A DNA stretch of 64,000 nt, from the NCBI RefSeq assembly GCF_018991925.1, contig NW_024735554.1, positions 3,365,670 through 3,429,669 on the forward strand, in the 5' to 3' direction. This DNA comes from Homarus americanus (lineage: Eukaryota; Arthropoda; Malacostraca; Decapoda; Nephropidae). This document shows, one piece after another, positions 11,431-25,194 of the stretch (position 1 is its first letter; the number at the start of each line of letters is the position of its first letter). Position numbers and translations under genes: made by a program. Below the pieces are notes generated by a model. It did no database searches, was not told where the DNA came from, and saw only the letters and a program-made list of their open reading frames with translations.

Positions 11431-11729
11431 AGTACATTGTTATGTTCTGTAACTACCTGTACTATAACGAACTGTTTAGCGAATTTCCCTAATTTGTTGA
11501 TATTCATTCATTGGGTTAATTACACATTTGCTAATTTATTTTTCACTGTACATACTAATGCAACTTGAAATGTGATGACCATATTAACAATTTATCAACC
11601 AAGTGCAACCGAACTTTACTCAACAACCTCACGTAAAACTGATTCATTGTTGTTATACTTATGAAAGTGTCGTTATACTGTCCTTGTTCGTAGCATTATT
11701 TGATCTATCTCCAATTAGAACCGTAGATA
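11431..11729. other. AT-rich unrecognised sequence
   Basis: About 300 bp with no coding, repeat or transposon signal that I can identify. Confidence 0.45.
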
Positions 11730-11804
11730 GAGTTCGGTCAATTCTGTGAAATGCGGGCGCCATGTTGTTACTCAGCTGATGAAGAAGTTTGTGCTCGTAC
11801 TGTA

Positions 11805-11853
<49 letters not shown>

Positions 11854-11981
11854 ATTATTCAGTAAAATTGTAATACATGTTTTAAATAAGCTAAAAATAT
11901 TTATAAACTATGTGGGAGACAGCTTGAGAAGACTTCCCACCATCCGCTGAGTAACAACATGGCGCCTAGTTGGCCAAACTC
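11730..11981. mobile_element. MITE with internal (GAT)n
   Basis: Inverted termini: GGCGCCATGTTGTTACTCAG (11756-11775) matches the reverse complement of 11947-11966. Weaker inverted similarity continues outward (GAGTTCGGTCAATT against AGTTGGCCAAACTC). The interior contains (GAT)n at about 11804-11850. No ORF and no clear target duplication, so the superfamily is not assigned. Confidence 0.65.
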
Positions 11982-12510
11982 CATTAATGGCTCTGACACC
12001 AATATAATCCACGCTAGAACTTTTATAAATTATTCCTTATTTTTCGCAAAGTTCATAGATACACGTAATTATAGAGCACTGATAAAACAGCGTAGAAAAG
12101 AAGAATTGGTGAAAGATTAACCCTACATCAACGTAAATTTTCACCTTGCATCAACCAAAGATACTTACTAACTAACTAACTAACTAACATGCCCTCTCAT
12201 TCACCCTTACTGTATGTTAAGGTATAATTAACCTCATCATTATTTCATTATCAAGACCAATTTCTACAGATTTAGGAACGTCTCTGTAGTGTTTAAAACC
12301 ACCACAAGTGTACTCCTGTTTGTGTCGTATGGCGTAAGCTTGCTACAGTAGGCTTCAGAATACAAAGTTTGTTATTCAAGGACAACTCAACATTTCGTAT
12401 TTGGGTTTTTTTTACATATTTTTTCTTCTTCTGTGTATCGTTTAGTTGGTATATAATGCAATTGGTATTTTCTCTCGGTAGCCTCTTGGAGATGCGGGAG
12501 TGCTAAATAC
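11982..12510. other. Unrecognised sequence with a short (CTAA)n
   Basis: (CTAA)n at about 12165-12188; otherwise nothing recognised. Confidence 0.5.
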
Positions 12511-12904
12511 AGTATAGGCTATTGAGAGGGGATGTAGTAGGCTATTGAGAGGGAATGCAGTACAGGCTATTGAGAGAGGATGCAGTAGGCTATTGAGAGG
12601 GAATGCAGTGCAGGCTATTGAGAGAGGATGCAGTATGCTATTGAGAGAGGTTACAGTAGGCTATTGAGAGGGAATGCAGTGCAGGCTATTGGGAGAGGAT
12701 GCAGTAGGCTATTGAGAGAGGTTACAGTAGGCTATTGAGAGGGAATGCAGTGCAGGCTATTGAGAGAGGATGCAGTAGGTTATTGAGAGAGGTTACAGTA
12801 GGCTATTGAGAGGGAATGCAGTACAGGCTATTGAGAGAGGATGCAGTAGGCTATTGAGAGAGGCTACAGTAGGCTATTGAGAGGGAATGCAGTACAGGCT
12901 ATTG
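12511..12904. repeat. Alternating 23/25-bp minisatellite
   Basis: About 16 copies of GGCTATTGAGAG units. GCTATTGAG recurs at alternating spacings of 25 and 23 bp (for example 12541, 12566, 12589), with alternating G(A/G)ATGCAG variants. This suggests a higher-order unit of two or more monomers. Confidence 0.9.
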
Positions 12905-13380
12905 ATGGGGCTGGCAGACAGTAAAAGCCAGCATTAAATCATTATAACTTAAGCGAATAATTCAACGTAATACAGATTGTCTTAGATGAGCCACAAGTGA
13001 CCAGATTGATTCACTTGACGAAAAACACCGGTAATGTAAAAAAAACTATATCTTGTCTCTTATAATAATGAAGAAACAAATGCTCGTAATCACTCGCATT
13101 GGACCTTAAAAAAATAATCTGGTTTATTTGGGGGAATTTTTAGGGGTATAAACTAATCTTTTTTCCCCCGTATCAAGTTGGGTGGTAGGGAAATCATGCA
13201 GGAAGTTTTGATCAAGTTGTGATGGATAGAGTCTTGACGAGCTTCTTCTGACAGAGATGGATGCTCAGAGGTGTAAATTGTGGAGTGAGATGAGCCTCCA
13301 CCGCTATCTTACACTGGATGACATTTCTGGCGGGGTGGGTGGATCTGGCTGGGTAGGAAGGGGAGCTCAGGGGAGGATCA
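12905..13380. other. Unrecognised sequence
   Basis: AT-rich to about 13200, then mixed composition up to the 27-bp array. No recognised coding signal. Confidence 0.45.
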
Positions 13381-13386
13381 GGGGGG

Positions 13387-13478
13387 GATCGGGGGTAAAT
13401 CATCCACTCAACCGATCGGGGGTAAATCATCCACTCAACCGATCGGGGGTAAATCATCCACTCAACCGATCGGGGTAA
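13387..13478. repeat. 27-bp tandem repeat
   Basis: Just over three copies with core GGGGGTAAATCATCCACTCA. Nine-residue periodic frames on both strands come from the unit length. Confidence 0.9.
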
Positions 13479-13526
13479 AGAATATATGAGTAAATTAAGT
13501 TTGGTTGCTGAGTGGGAGCAGTGGGC

Positions 13527-13557
<31 letters not shown>

Positions 13558-14167
13558 TTTTCCCTCTGTATTCGTTTTTTTTAACTGGTTGATGTCACAG
13601 TTTATTCTCTGATATGGTGACAAGTATGGATAAAATTTAGTTTAATTTTTTCTTCATTGTTTTGGTTATATTCCGGATAAATGTTTTTTTTTTAGTAACT
13701 TGATGTAGGGAAATAATGAAGTTGATTTGGGAATATTCTTGAGGTTAATGTCATAGGTCAATGTCATAAGTCAATATCATGAGTCAACGTCATAGGTCAA
13801 CGTCATCACTCGGTCAAAAGCTGAATCTAAAACTGTACACTAACCATTGCTATAACCAGTCACAGGTAAATGCATCAAGGAAACAGGTTTTTAGTCAATA
13901 TGTAAACGTTTGTGGCCGGTAGCTTGTCACCGGAGTAGAGAACGAGCCATCTATCTTGTCTGTTCACCCGCCTGTGCTAAGTTTGTTTAACTGTGTCTGC
14001 TCTAAACTTTTCTACCAGCTGACCTTCCACCTCGACATGGTGTGACAGGTCTTGACAATATAATGGTCAGGTTCTTCAAGGATGAGATCATTAGCCACAG
14101 TTTAGGAGTACAAGGTGTTTGAATGTCTTGGTCAATTTTCGGATTAGGTTTGGTTAGGTTAGGTTAG

Positions 14168-14203
<36 letters not shown>

Positions 14204-15018
14204 GGCTAATGGTTTAAGAGCCTGTTGACATTGTTATTATTGATCTCTCTTACGTAATTTACCTATTTTAATTACTAATATTACTTTCGCAATTAAATAT
14301 TTTTGTCATTTTCATTTCCTCAATCCAGGAGAGGGAATGTAGCAATCATGGTATGTATATGTGTGTGTGTCTGTCTGTTATGATAAGTTGTCTGTAAACA
14401 CAACCATACATCAGTAGTGTGTGTAATAATCAAACCGATCCAACAATTGTCATCGAAATCCACATAATGATACAAGTAGTGGATAATGTGGATATGCCAA
14501 GACGGTTCTAGTACGAGGATTTTAGGTAGAATTGTAGTCCTTTGTTGTGTAATGAGAGCACCAGAGGGATGTACTACAGTAGCCCGTCTTCAGGTAACTC
14601 TTGTTAATGTCTCCTGAAGATGTTATGTAAGTATCATATAAATCATAACATTGGAGTCCTGCTGTAGAAGATAACACCGAAAACTACTGAAGAAGGACCA
14701 TAGGTTACCATCGAAATAAAGACGTGTTTTATATTCTCCTACGTTGGGACTTCGATGTCTTGAAACTCGTTATGTTTAATGTGTAGGTTATATACACGGT
14801 ATCTATATGTTACCGTTCATTTTAGTGCTGCTCGCTGTGTTTGATCCTAATTACCCTCCTTGGTACAGTCCTCTGCTAGATTATATACGAGAACTTGATG
14901 TAAGAACAATGGTTAAGAAGGTACTGTTACTTACCACAGTGTAGTAATAGAAATAGTTAGAAAAGTCATTATAGTAACTTGATGTTATGTGCATTTGTGT
15001 TACACCTGCATTACTTAA
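13479..15018. other. Mostly unique sequence with short microsatellites
   Basis: Contains (GTCT)n at about 13532-13557, a GTCAATGTCATAG-type repeat near 13748-13806, three TTAGG-like copies at 14141-14167 followed by (GT)n to about 14200. No gene recognised. Confidence 0.5.
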
Positions 15019-15079
15019 CACCCGAGTGGCAGAACACCCGAGTGGCAGAACACCCGAGTGGCAGAACACCCGAGTGACA
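15019..15079. repeat. 16-bp tandem repeat (CACCCGAGTGGCAGAA)
   Basis: Four near-identical copies. Accounts for the CSATRV-type repeats in minus-strand frames. Confidence 0.9.
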
Positions 15080-16440
15080 GAAGAACAAGAGCGACAGAGA
15101 AGACTCGGGAGGGTGACGGGAGGAGGGGTGGATGTGTGGTGGGGAGGAGGGAGATAGTGTCAGGTGTGGTAAGTGATGATGCCCGGCTCACTGGCGCGTA
15201 AGAACACTTCCAATACCCACCTGGACCCCGAGTCGTGCATCCCCTGCCTGCAACACAACCAAGACTCTGATCGTCGTGGTCCGTAACGAAGGATATCACT
15301 GAGAATGATGTAGGGATGAAGAAATATGTTTTGCTGGATAGCGTCTGAAAAGAAACGAAAGGGGAGTTGATAAATTAGAAACGTGATGCAGTGTGGATCT
15401 AGTGGGGAGTATCGGCATCCAGCAAGTGGGCAGCGAGGCAGGTTGAGCAGGAGCAGCGGCAGCAGCAGCAGCAGCATGGAGGCGGTGGGCTTCCCACGGG
15501 CCTCCAGAGCCAGTGTTGCCTGGACCGTGTGAGGGCGAGGAGTGGCGATCGTTGCCGCGTGCCAGTCCTCCCCACCGCCAGAGGCCGCCCCGGCCACCCG
15601 ACCAACACGCTGCCCTTGTGCCGCCCTGCCACGCTGGCTAATACTCCACTACCGCGGCTATAGTGGCTTACTACAGTGCCCAGGCTTGATTAATTATCCC
15701 GTATTACCGCACAACCTCGGCTTATTCTACCACCTTAGGGTACTGACTCGTGCTGCTACCTTATCGTTATGTGATGTGTCTTGTGTAGTGAGTGTTTATG
15801 GTCAGAGCTGTTGTTGAGTTTTGACGCCTATAATTACCTGTTTTAGAAGTTGTTAGCGATTGAAAATAAGTAGGTAGTGAGTTACACCAAGATGCCAGGT
15901 GATTGATAATGATCTTGTTGGATTTACCGCTTGTTGGTGAATACTCCCGGGAGGAACCATCCCGTAGATGACAACATATTGTATTGACATGAACCATCGT
16001 TAGGCCGCCAGGACCCTGTCGGCCCCTAACCATGACCAGCATCATGTTGAAGGTACAGTAACGCCTCTTGTCACTCCGTCAGGTGTAAACACTAACCATT
16101 TTAACATAAATTATCTTTTGATCCTCATAAATAGTGAAGATTTAAAGGTATAGCCCAGGTGACAAACTGTTTTCACGGTCGTTAACTTGCAATTACCTAA
16201 ATTCGTCGTCATGCTCTCATTCGCAAACATGTAAATTGTACAAGAAATATTATCCGCACTTCAGAATTTTAACAATAACTTGGAACCCAGAAGAATTAAT
16301 GTTAGATATTTAATGACCTCTTTAGCCACAATATTGGAGGAAAATGTTTGGTCTTGTGTGGTGAAGGCCGGGAGGTGGACGGTACAGGGTGTAGTGGAGG
16401 ATGAAGCTTGCAGTCACACCTAAGGCCGGGTACCTGTTGC
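15080..16440. other. Unique sequence including a GC-rich patch (15400-15660)
   Basis: The patch is richer in GC and CpG than its surroundings. A minus-strand frame with ATG at 15477 begins with a Leu-rich signal-peptide-like segment (LLLLLPLLLLNLPRC), partly coded by a short CAG-type repeat, and runs 105 codons to 15160. No homology is recognised and the lower half reads like non-coding sequence. It could be a first exon of a secreted protein or chance; I do not call a gene. Confidence 0.25.
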
Positions 16441-16796
16441 TCTCACAAGCACCTCATCACCATCTGCCTCCCGCTACCATGCTCCTCCCGCTACCATGCT
16501 CCTCCCGCTACCATGCTGATGCTGCTACCATGCTCCTCCCGCTACCATGCTGATGCTGCTACCATGCTCCTCCCGCTACCATGCTGCTGTTATCACTACC
16601 ACCCTGCCGCCGCCACCACCATCACCACCACTAATAGCATCAATACCATAACCACTACCGCACCACTAAAGCCACTCCTGCGACCACCATCACCACCACT
16701 ACTACCACTCAAACCACCACTGCAATCACAATCACTACCATTACTACAACCACCATCACCACCACTACTACACGAGAATCACCAACTGAATCATTG

Positions 16797-16797
<1 letters not shown>
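16441..16797. repeat. Low-complexity CCGCTACCATGCTCCT and (CCA/CTA)n sequence
   Basis: Tandem 15-18-bp units (CTCCCGCTACCATG) from about 16468 to 16585, then irregular ACCACCATC trinucleotides. The 129-codon Pro/His/Leu-rich frame here follows the repeat and is not a gene. Confidence 0.75.

Positions 16798-16798
<1 letters not shown>

Positions 16799-16867
<69 letters not shown>
16799..16867. repeat. (CA)n microsatellite
   Basis: About 34 uninterrupted CA repeats. Confidence 0.98.
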
Positions 16868-16870
<3 letters not shown>

Positions 16871-17114
16871 CTTAACAATAAAATGGGAAAAAAATAAACA
16901 TCAGCGCTAGAGTGAATTTTTTTCTAGAGGTGTGGCTAATTAACACCATCTTGTGCAGGTAAATAGGCAGGTGTGATGAAATGTGTCCAGGTGTTTTGTG
17001 ATGAGTTTAAAGTGATTTGCCTGGAAGGATTTTGTGGCAGTGTGTGAGCTGAGACTATAGTTGTGTGCTTCAGGAGTCCAGGCGAGAGATGTTTGAAGTC
17101 TATCCCTCACTTGT

Positions 17115-17305
17115 TGTTTCCTTCCATCCTGTCTTCCTCCAGCCTGCCTTCCTCCATCCTGCCTCCCATCCTGCCTTCCTCCATCCTGCCTTCCTCCATC
17201 CTGCCTCCCACCCTGCCTTCCTCCATCCTGCCTCCCATCCTGCCTTCCTCCATCCTGCCTCCTTCCATCCTGCCTTCCTCCACCCTGCCTTCCTCCATCC
17301 TGCCA
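17115..17305. repeat. Minisatellite, CCTGCCTTCCTCCAT units
   Basis: About 14 copies of a 15-bp CATCCTGCCTTCCTC unit, some with a 12-bp variant (CATCCTGCCTCC). Produces LPSSILP-type and GWRKA-type periodic frames on both strands. Confidence 0.9.
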
Positions 17306-17684
17306 CCAGTGTCAAACAAGACGACACTTGAGGTCATTATGGTCAGCTCTTCATTAGGGCCACGACGCCAGCCTCAGGCAATCACCGTCGACCACCAGTG
17401 TTCATTACGTGTTGGCGGGTTAATAAGACGCCTCGTACTAAAATGGGGTTCGTTCGACGTGGGGCTCAGAGATACGAAGCTCTCAACCCCGCGTACAGCT
17501 GAGCGTATCACACACATCATCAATAACTCCTACAAAGGTCTGATGATCTCTGAATAATAAGCAGGGAGGTATTGTTGACTATCTCAGAAGGAGCCTAACA
17601 GCATACGATTGACTTATTCCAATGGTACAATGGACACTGCTTTAATCAGCGTCGTCGGGGTTTCATAAGGCAGGATTAGCGGTG

Positions 17685-17780
17685 TTCTATAACCTGGTGA
17701 AGAGTCCATGAGGTGTAGGATTTAGAAAACGTTTGTGTCTTGGTGTAGGAGTCCCCCAAGGTCCTGTTCTTCGTCCTAAT
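17685..17780 (+). pseudogene. Relic of a non-LTR reverse transcriptase
   Basis: One frame reads FYNLVKSP, a stop, GVGFRKRLCLG, then GVPQGPVLRP. GVPQG(S/P)VL(S)P is the conserved reverse-transcriptase block just upstream of the catalytic FADD motif in LINEs. The frame is lost soon after 17780 and no FADD motif is seen, so this is a short dead fragment. Confidence 0.6.
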
Positions 17781-19740
<1,960 letters not shown>

Positions 19741-19784
<44 letters not shown>

Positions 19785-19812
19785 TGTGTGTGTGTGTGTG
19801 TGTGTCTGTGTC
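19741..19812. repeat. (GT)n microsatellite
   Basis: GT repeats with two CT interruptions (19784, 19806 area). Confidence 0.95.
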
Positions 19813-19880
19813 TGGTTTTATTGTCTTTATACTGTCAAGGTGTTCTCCATCTATTAAATCTTGGTACACCTGTTGAAAGA

Positions 19881-19903
19881 CCTAACCTAACCTAACCCTA
19901 ACC
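19881..19903. repeat. Telomere-type repeat (CCTAA)n
   Basis: Four copies of CCTAA/CCCTAA, the complement of TTAGG, on the plus strand. Confidence 0.85.
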
Positions 19904-20107
19904 ACCCGGTGTCATTTAAGTGTCGGAACTTCACACCCATGTTAGTTGCCTGATTAGATTGTTAATATTTTTGTATAGTTATTATTATTTATTTAGAGCA
20001 ATATATTAGACACGTTACTCTTTAAATGTTATTGTTATTAAAAGTCGGTACCCGGTGTTTTCTGGCTGTCATGTGTGTGTGTGTCGTGTGTGTGTGTGTG
20101 TCGTGTC

Positions 20108-20999
20108 ATGCTGTAAAGACTAAAGTAATGGTTTCGAAATTGGAAATAAACCCTAAAATAAGAATTATGGCAGGAAACAGGATTTAATGAAGTAGAAAAT
20201 GTTGTGTATTTGGGAAGTAACATCAGCTGTGATGGTAAATGTATGGAAGAAATGAAAACAAGAATAAGGCAGCAAAAACAGCATTTAATAATCTAAAAGA
20301 CATAATGAAAAGAGACATTAATAATAATCTAAAAGACATAATGAAAAGAGACATTAATAATAATCTAAAAGACATAATGAAAAGAGACATTAATAATAAT
20401 CTAAAAGACATAATGAAAAGAGACATTAATAATAATCTAAAAGACATAATGAAAAGAGACATTAATAATAATCTAAAAGACATAATGAAAAGAGACATTA
20501 ATAATAATCTAAAAGACATAATGAAAAGAGACATTAATAATAATCTAAAAGACATCATGAAAAGAGACATTAATAATAATCTAAAAGACATAATGAAAAG
20601 AGACATTAATAATAATCTAAAAGACATAATCAAAAGAGACATTAATATCAGTTTGAGAAAAGGGCTGCTGAAACGTTTGTTATGGCAAGGACTGGTGTAT
20701 GGGTCAGAAGCGTGGACACTCAGCAGACACCAGAAAGAGGTTGAAGGCCTTTGGAATGTGGTGTTACAGACGAATGTTAACAATAAGCTACACTGACAGG
20801 AAAACAAATGAAGAAGAATTAATATTAGGAAAAACTTCAAGAGAAATACTTGAAATGTGCAGAAAAAACGTTGATACTTGGTCATATAATTACGGATGAG
20901 GCGGATAATAACGGGTATATTAATAGACAGAGTTGAGGGTAGGAGGGCCAGGGGTAGACAGAGACTTGGACGGATGATTGAGAACGTTTAGAATGGAGG
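20108..20999 (+). mobile_element. RTE-like LINE fragment (C-terminal RT region)
   Basis: Reading across frames gives KTKVMVSK, then FNEVENVVYLGSNISCDGKC (from 20183), MEEMKTRIRQQ, AAKTAFNNLKDIMKRDI, LLKRLLWQGLVYGSEAWTL, MWCYRRMLTISYTDR and RARGRQRLGRMIEN. This order (YLGS, TRI..AK.AFN, YGSE.WTL, R.LRISW.D, RGRQR) is the C-terminal half of RTE/BovB-like LINE proteins (family knowledge). At least three frameshifts (near 20160-20183, 20270 and 20700-20796) and a stop make it non-functional. The interior holds a ten-copy 36-bp expansion. The catalytic FADD domain is absent, so the copy is 5'-truncated. Confidence 0.8.
20287..20646 (+). repeat. In-frame 36-bp minisatellite within the LINE
   Basis: Ten copies, exactly 36 bp apart (ATCTAAAAGA at 20291, 20327 and onward), almost identical. 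Each encodes NNLKDIMKRDIN in the LINE frame. The last copy is diverged (IIKRDI) and continues into ISLRKGLLKRL, so the unit was copied from LINE sequence itself. Confidence 0.95.
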
Positions 21000-21322
21000 A
21001 CTGTGGTCACCAACCCTCAGATATGAAGCCTGTACTCTGATTGATATGTGGTCATATTTTCTGAGACTATTCACCCAAATTGTGTTTTGAAGGATTAGTT
21101 TCTTTCTCTAAATCACTAATGAGACTGTATACTTTAGAAGCCAGGTTGAGATAGTTTACCTTCCTACCTAGACGTGAGGGCAAACTGTCGTACCACTCCC
21201 AGTTAAGTTAATAGAGTTGCTCCGTCCCATGAGAGCTGTGTGGTGTTGCCTCGGTCGTATCTGATGAGTGAGTCAAAGTGAATCCAATGTTCCTATGATC
21301 CGTCGAAACATTTTTTTTTCAT
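21000..21322. other. Unrecognised sequence downstream of the LINE
   Basis: Possibly LINE 3' UTR at its start. Nothing else recognised. Confidence 0.4.
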
Positions 21323-22172
21323 GAGTTCGTACGTGTTCTAAAATCCCTCAACAGGAGTTAATATGTGTTCTAAAATCCCTCAACAGGAGTTAATACGTGT
21401 TCTAAAATCCCTCAACAGGAGTTCATACGTGTTCTAAAATCCCTCAACAGGAGTTCATACGTGTTCTAAAATCCCTCAACAGGAGTTCATACGTGTTCTA
21501 AAATCCCTCAACAGGAGTTCATACGTGTTCTAAAATCCCTCAACAGGAGTTCATACGTGTTCTAAAATCCCTCAACAGAGTTCATATGTTCTAAAATCCC
21601 TTCAACAGGAGTTCATACGTGTTCTAAACCTCAATGCTAATATGTGTTCTAAAATCCCCTAACAGGAGTTCACATGTTCTAAAAATCCTCAACAGGAGTT
21701 CATACGTGTTCTAAAAAATCCCTCAACAGGAGTTAATATGTGTTCTAAAATCCCTCACAGGAGTCTACATGTGTTCTAAAATCCTTACCAGGAGTTCATA
21801 CTTGTTCTAAAAATCCTCAACAGGAGTTAATATGTGTTCTAAAATCCCTCAACAGGAGTTCATACGTGTTCTAAAATCCCTCAACAGGAGTTCATATGTG
21901 TTCTAAAATCCCTCAACAGGAGTTCATACGTGTTCTAAAATCCCTCAACAGGAGTTCATACGTGTTCTAAAATCCCTCAACAGGAGTTCATACGTGTTCT
22001 AAAATCCCTCAACAGGAGTTCATACGTGTTCTAAAATCCCTCAACAGGAGTTCATACGTGTTCTAAAATCCCTCAACAAGAGTTAATATGTGTTCTAAAA
22101 TCCCTCAACAGGAGTTCATACGTGTTCTAAAATCCCTCAACAGGAGTTCATACGTGTTCTAAAATCCCTGAA
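21323..22172. repeat. 32-bp minisatellite
   Basis: About 27 copies with core TTCTAAAATCCCTCAACAGG. Copies at both edges are homogeneous, while the middle (about 21570-21800) carries deletions and substitutions. Confidence 0.97.
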
Positions 22173-22310
22173 CAGTGTCCTGCCTATACGCGTGTGACAG
22201 TGACGGTGATCCAAACCGGTGTAGAATATGTTGACGAAAATAAAATTATTCTAGATTGGATTATTATCACAACACACAACTAGTTCATGGTAGTTCTTTA
22301 GATAGATTCA

Positions 22311-23185
22311 TTTGTTCATGTCAGTTTTTTGTTCATGTCAGTGTTTTGTTCATGTCAGTTTTTTGTTCATGTCAGTGTTTGTGTTCATGTCAGTGTTTTG
22401 TTCATGTCAGTGTTTTGTTCATGTCAGTTTTTTGGTCATGTCAGTTTTTTGGTCATGTCAGTTTTAAATCATGTCAGTGTTTTTGTTCATGTCAGTGTTT
22501 TGGCTGCGCTGCTTGGTCGTGTCAGTTTTAAATCTGCCAGTTTTTGTTCATGTCAGTGTTTTGTTCATGTCAGTTTTTGTCTGCGTCAGTTTTTGTTCAT
22601 GTCAGTGTTTTGTTCTCGTCAGTGCTTTGTTCATGTCAGTGTTTTGTTCATGTCATTGTTTTGTTCATGTCAGTGTTTTGTCTATGTCAGTGTTTTGTTC
22701 ATGTTAGTTTTTGTTCATGTCAGTTTTTGTCTGCGTTAGTTTTTGTTCATGTCAGTGTTTTGTTCTTTGTCAGTAAGCTTTTTGTTCATGTCAGTGTTTG
22801 TTCATGTCATTGTTTTGTTCATGTCAGTGTTTTGTTCATGTCAGTGTTTTGTTCAAGTCAGTGTTTTGTTCATGCTGCTTTTTTGTTCATGTCAGTAAGC
22901 TTTATTCATGCCGCTTTTTTGTTCATGCTGCTTTTTTGTTCATGCCGCTTTTTGTTCATGTCAGTGTTTTTGTTCATGTCAGTGTTTTTGTTCATGTCAG
23001 TGTTTTGTTCATGTCAGCATTTTGTTCATGTCAGTGTTTTGTTCATGTCAGTTTTTTGTTCATGTCAGTGTTTTTGTTCATGTCAGTGTTTTGTTCATGT
23101 CAGCATTTTGTTCATGTCAGTGTTTTGTTCATGTCAGTTTTTTGTTCATGTCAGTTTTTTTTTGTTCATGTCAGTTTTGTTTAGA
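22311..23185. repeat. 18-bp minisatellite (TTGTTCATGTCAGTGTTT)
   Basis: About 48 copies of an 18-19-bp unit with indel variants (17-20 bp). Five Cys/Phe/Val-rich open frames of 78-231 codons run through it in different frames. Their shared FCSCQCFVHVS-type pattern is dictated by the repeat and is not protein evidence. Confidence 0.97.
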
Positions 23186-23214
23186 CAGAATCATCACTAT
23201 ATACAACTAGTTCC

Positions 23215-23475
23215 ATGCCCCCCCCCCCTCTCTGCTTAATTACCCCTCCCACAGGTGTATATATTATCATTATACAGGTGTTCCTCCTCTCGTTAGTATA
23301 TGGGTTTCACTTTCAGTTTGTTTTATCGGGTGTGATGTCGGCGAGGAGATAGTTGCCCCTTCTCGCCTTCCCTGCCCTGCTACTCTACCCTGCCCTGGCC
23401 TCCTACCCTGCCCCGCTCCCTGCCCCGCCCCGCCCCCTGCCCCGCCCCGTTCCCCTGCCTTCTCCTCTCCCTCAC
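23215..23475. repeat. C-rich low-complexity, CCCTGCCCCGCC-type
   Basis: A poly-C run at about 23218-23228 and an irregular CCTGCCC(CG) array at about 23370-23460. Confidence 0.7.
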
Positions 23476-23938
23476 TGAACTTGTTTTTGCTCTACTAGTC
23501 CCGGCACGACGACCTGAGGCCAGCACCCTCTCCTCCCTCTCATGTTCCTTCATTTTTCTCTCAACTTCATTCTCCCGCTGCTTGTGTTTTCTTTCTTTTT
23601 TCTTTCTACTTATGCTTTATTTTTCTTCTTTCATTTTATTTATTTGACCGAAGGGTTCCTGCCTCTCGTTATCTGATGAACTTCCCGTCACATTTCTTTG
23701 ACGTCTTGCGATTGAAATTGAGTCCGTCAACATTTTTATAGAGTGGAAATTCATCGCACTTAGTAAGGATAGGTATGTGTGTGTGTGTTCGCGCGTGTGT
23801 GTGTGTGTGTTCGCGCGTGTGTGTGTGCGTGCGTGTGTGTGTTCGTTCAGGTTACAGGGAGCAAAAAGCCGGTCCGCGGAACATATTAAATAATTTTTAC
23901 TTGTGAATTTAACCGTGATATGTATGGGTCCTCGTTTG
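23476..23938. other. Pyrimidine-rich unique sequence with (GT)n
   Basis: T/C-rich to about 23640, then an interrupted GTGTGTTCGCGC repeat at 23773-23850. No gene seen. Confidence 0.5.
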
Positions 23939-24171
<233 letters not shown>

Positions 24172-24173
<2 letters not shown>

Positions 24174-24381
24174 TATGATTATTACTCGAAACATACAACC
24201 TCACAGGCCTTGATGACGTCGCTCAGGCTGATCAAGAAGTGACTGCTCCCTTCACCCACTCCTTCACCCACTCCTTCACCCATCTCTCCCGCCAGGCGTC
24301 ATAAATAAAACTTTCACTCATAACTCTCTCTCGCTCGAACACTAATTTGTTAAAAGTCTCAACAGTGGTGTGTATGTGTAT

Positions 24382-24428
<47 letters not shown>

Positions 24429-24820
24429 TGTGTGTGTGTTATAAGGCACTAATATACTTGCATGTGTTCGGTGCTTAATAAACCCCTGACACTTGAAGCA
24501 GCCAACTCAAGAGACGAAAACAACAGTTGACCTCTCAGCCTTCCTATACGCTGACCTCACACGGGTATACATAACAGGTCATCGGTACAAAATAATGTGG
24601 GACTAAGATGTTATATACAAAAATTAAAACATATAAAATATTAAACAATTACAAAATTTTCACTACAAAATAAAGTGCAGAATAAAAATTGTCTAAAATC
24701 TCCAATTGAAAAAAAATATTGTACAATGTTAAAGTGATCTTGTACTGCTCTACCGCCCATTAACGTTGTTTACTGTAGTTTAGTCTAAATGAGTAAATTC
24801 CTGTGTAGTACTAGTAGTTT
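24172..24820. other. Unique sequence with (GT)n
   Basis: TTCACCCACTCC triplet near 24250-24282 and (GT)n at about 24371-24440. Otherwise AT-rich with nothing recognised. Confidence 0.5.
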
Positions 24821-24834
24821 GTGTGCGTGCGTGC

Positions 24835-24891
<57 letters not shown>
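24821..24891. repeat. (GT)n microsatellite
   Basis: GTGC-type start then about 28 uninterrupted GT repeats, followed by poly-A. Confidence 0.95.
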
Positions 24892-24893
<2 letters not shown>

Positions 24894-25194
24894 TTGGAAA
24901 GAAAAAAAAAAAAACAATCTTGGGTAATATTATATTTTAAATATACATGTTTCTCTCCATCTAATACAAAATAGATTAGAATTCTTGGCCATCACAAATG
25001 TTCTCTTGTCCACTAATTCTCTCTCCCTCATTGATTAGTTCTCGGAATGACCTAATTTACCCGGAGTTGTTCGCTCTGTGATTGGCCAATAAAAGGATCT
25101 AATTGACCTCAATGATTAGCTCTTTGCGTAGGTAATAATACAGGTAAATTCTACAGGTAATTTTGCTTGTTGTTTTCCTGAGCCTTGGATTACC

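Noticed and set aside
16031..16057. Mini first exon: ATG plus six codons then GTACAG
   Set aside because: Seven codons plus a weak donor occur readily by chance.
21323..22172. Possible CRISPR array (regular 32-bp repeats)
   Set aside because: Copies are directly adjacent with no unique spacers, and the context is eukaryotic.
22256..23239. Cys-rich frames resembling a cysteine-rich secreted protein
   Set aside because: The same Cys/Phe/His/Val pattern appears in several frames of the 18-bp array, so it is not selected coding.
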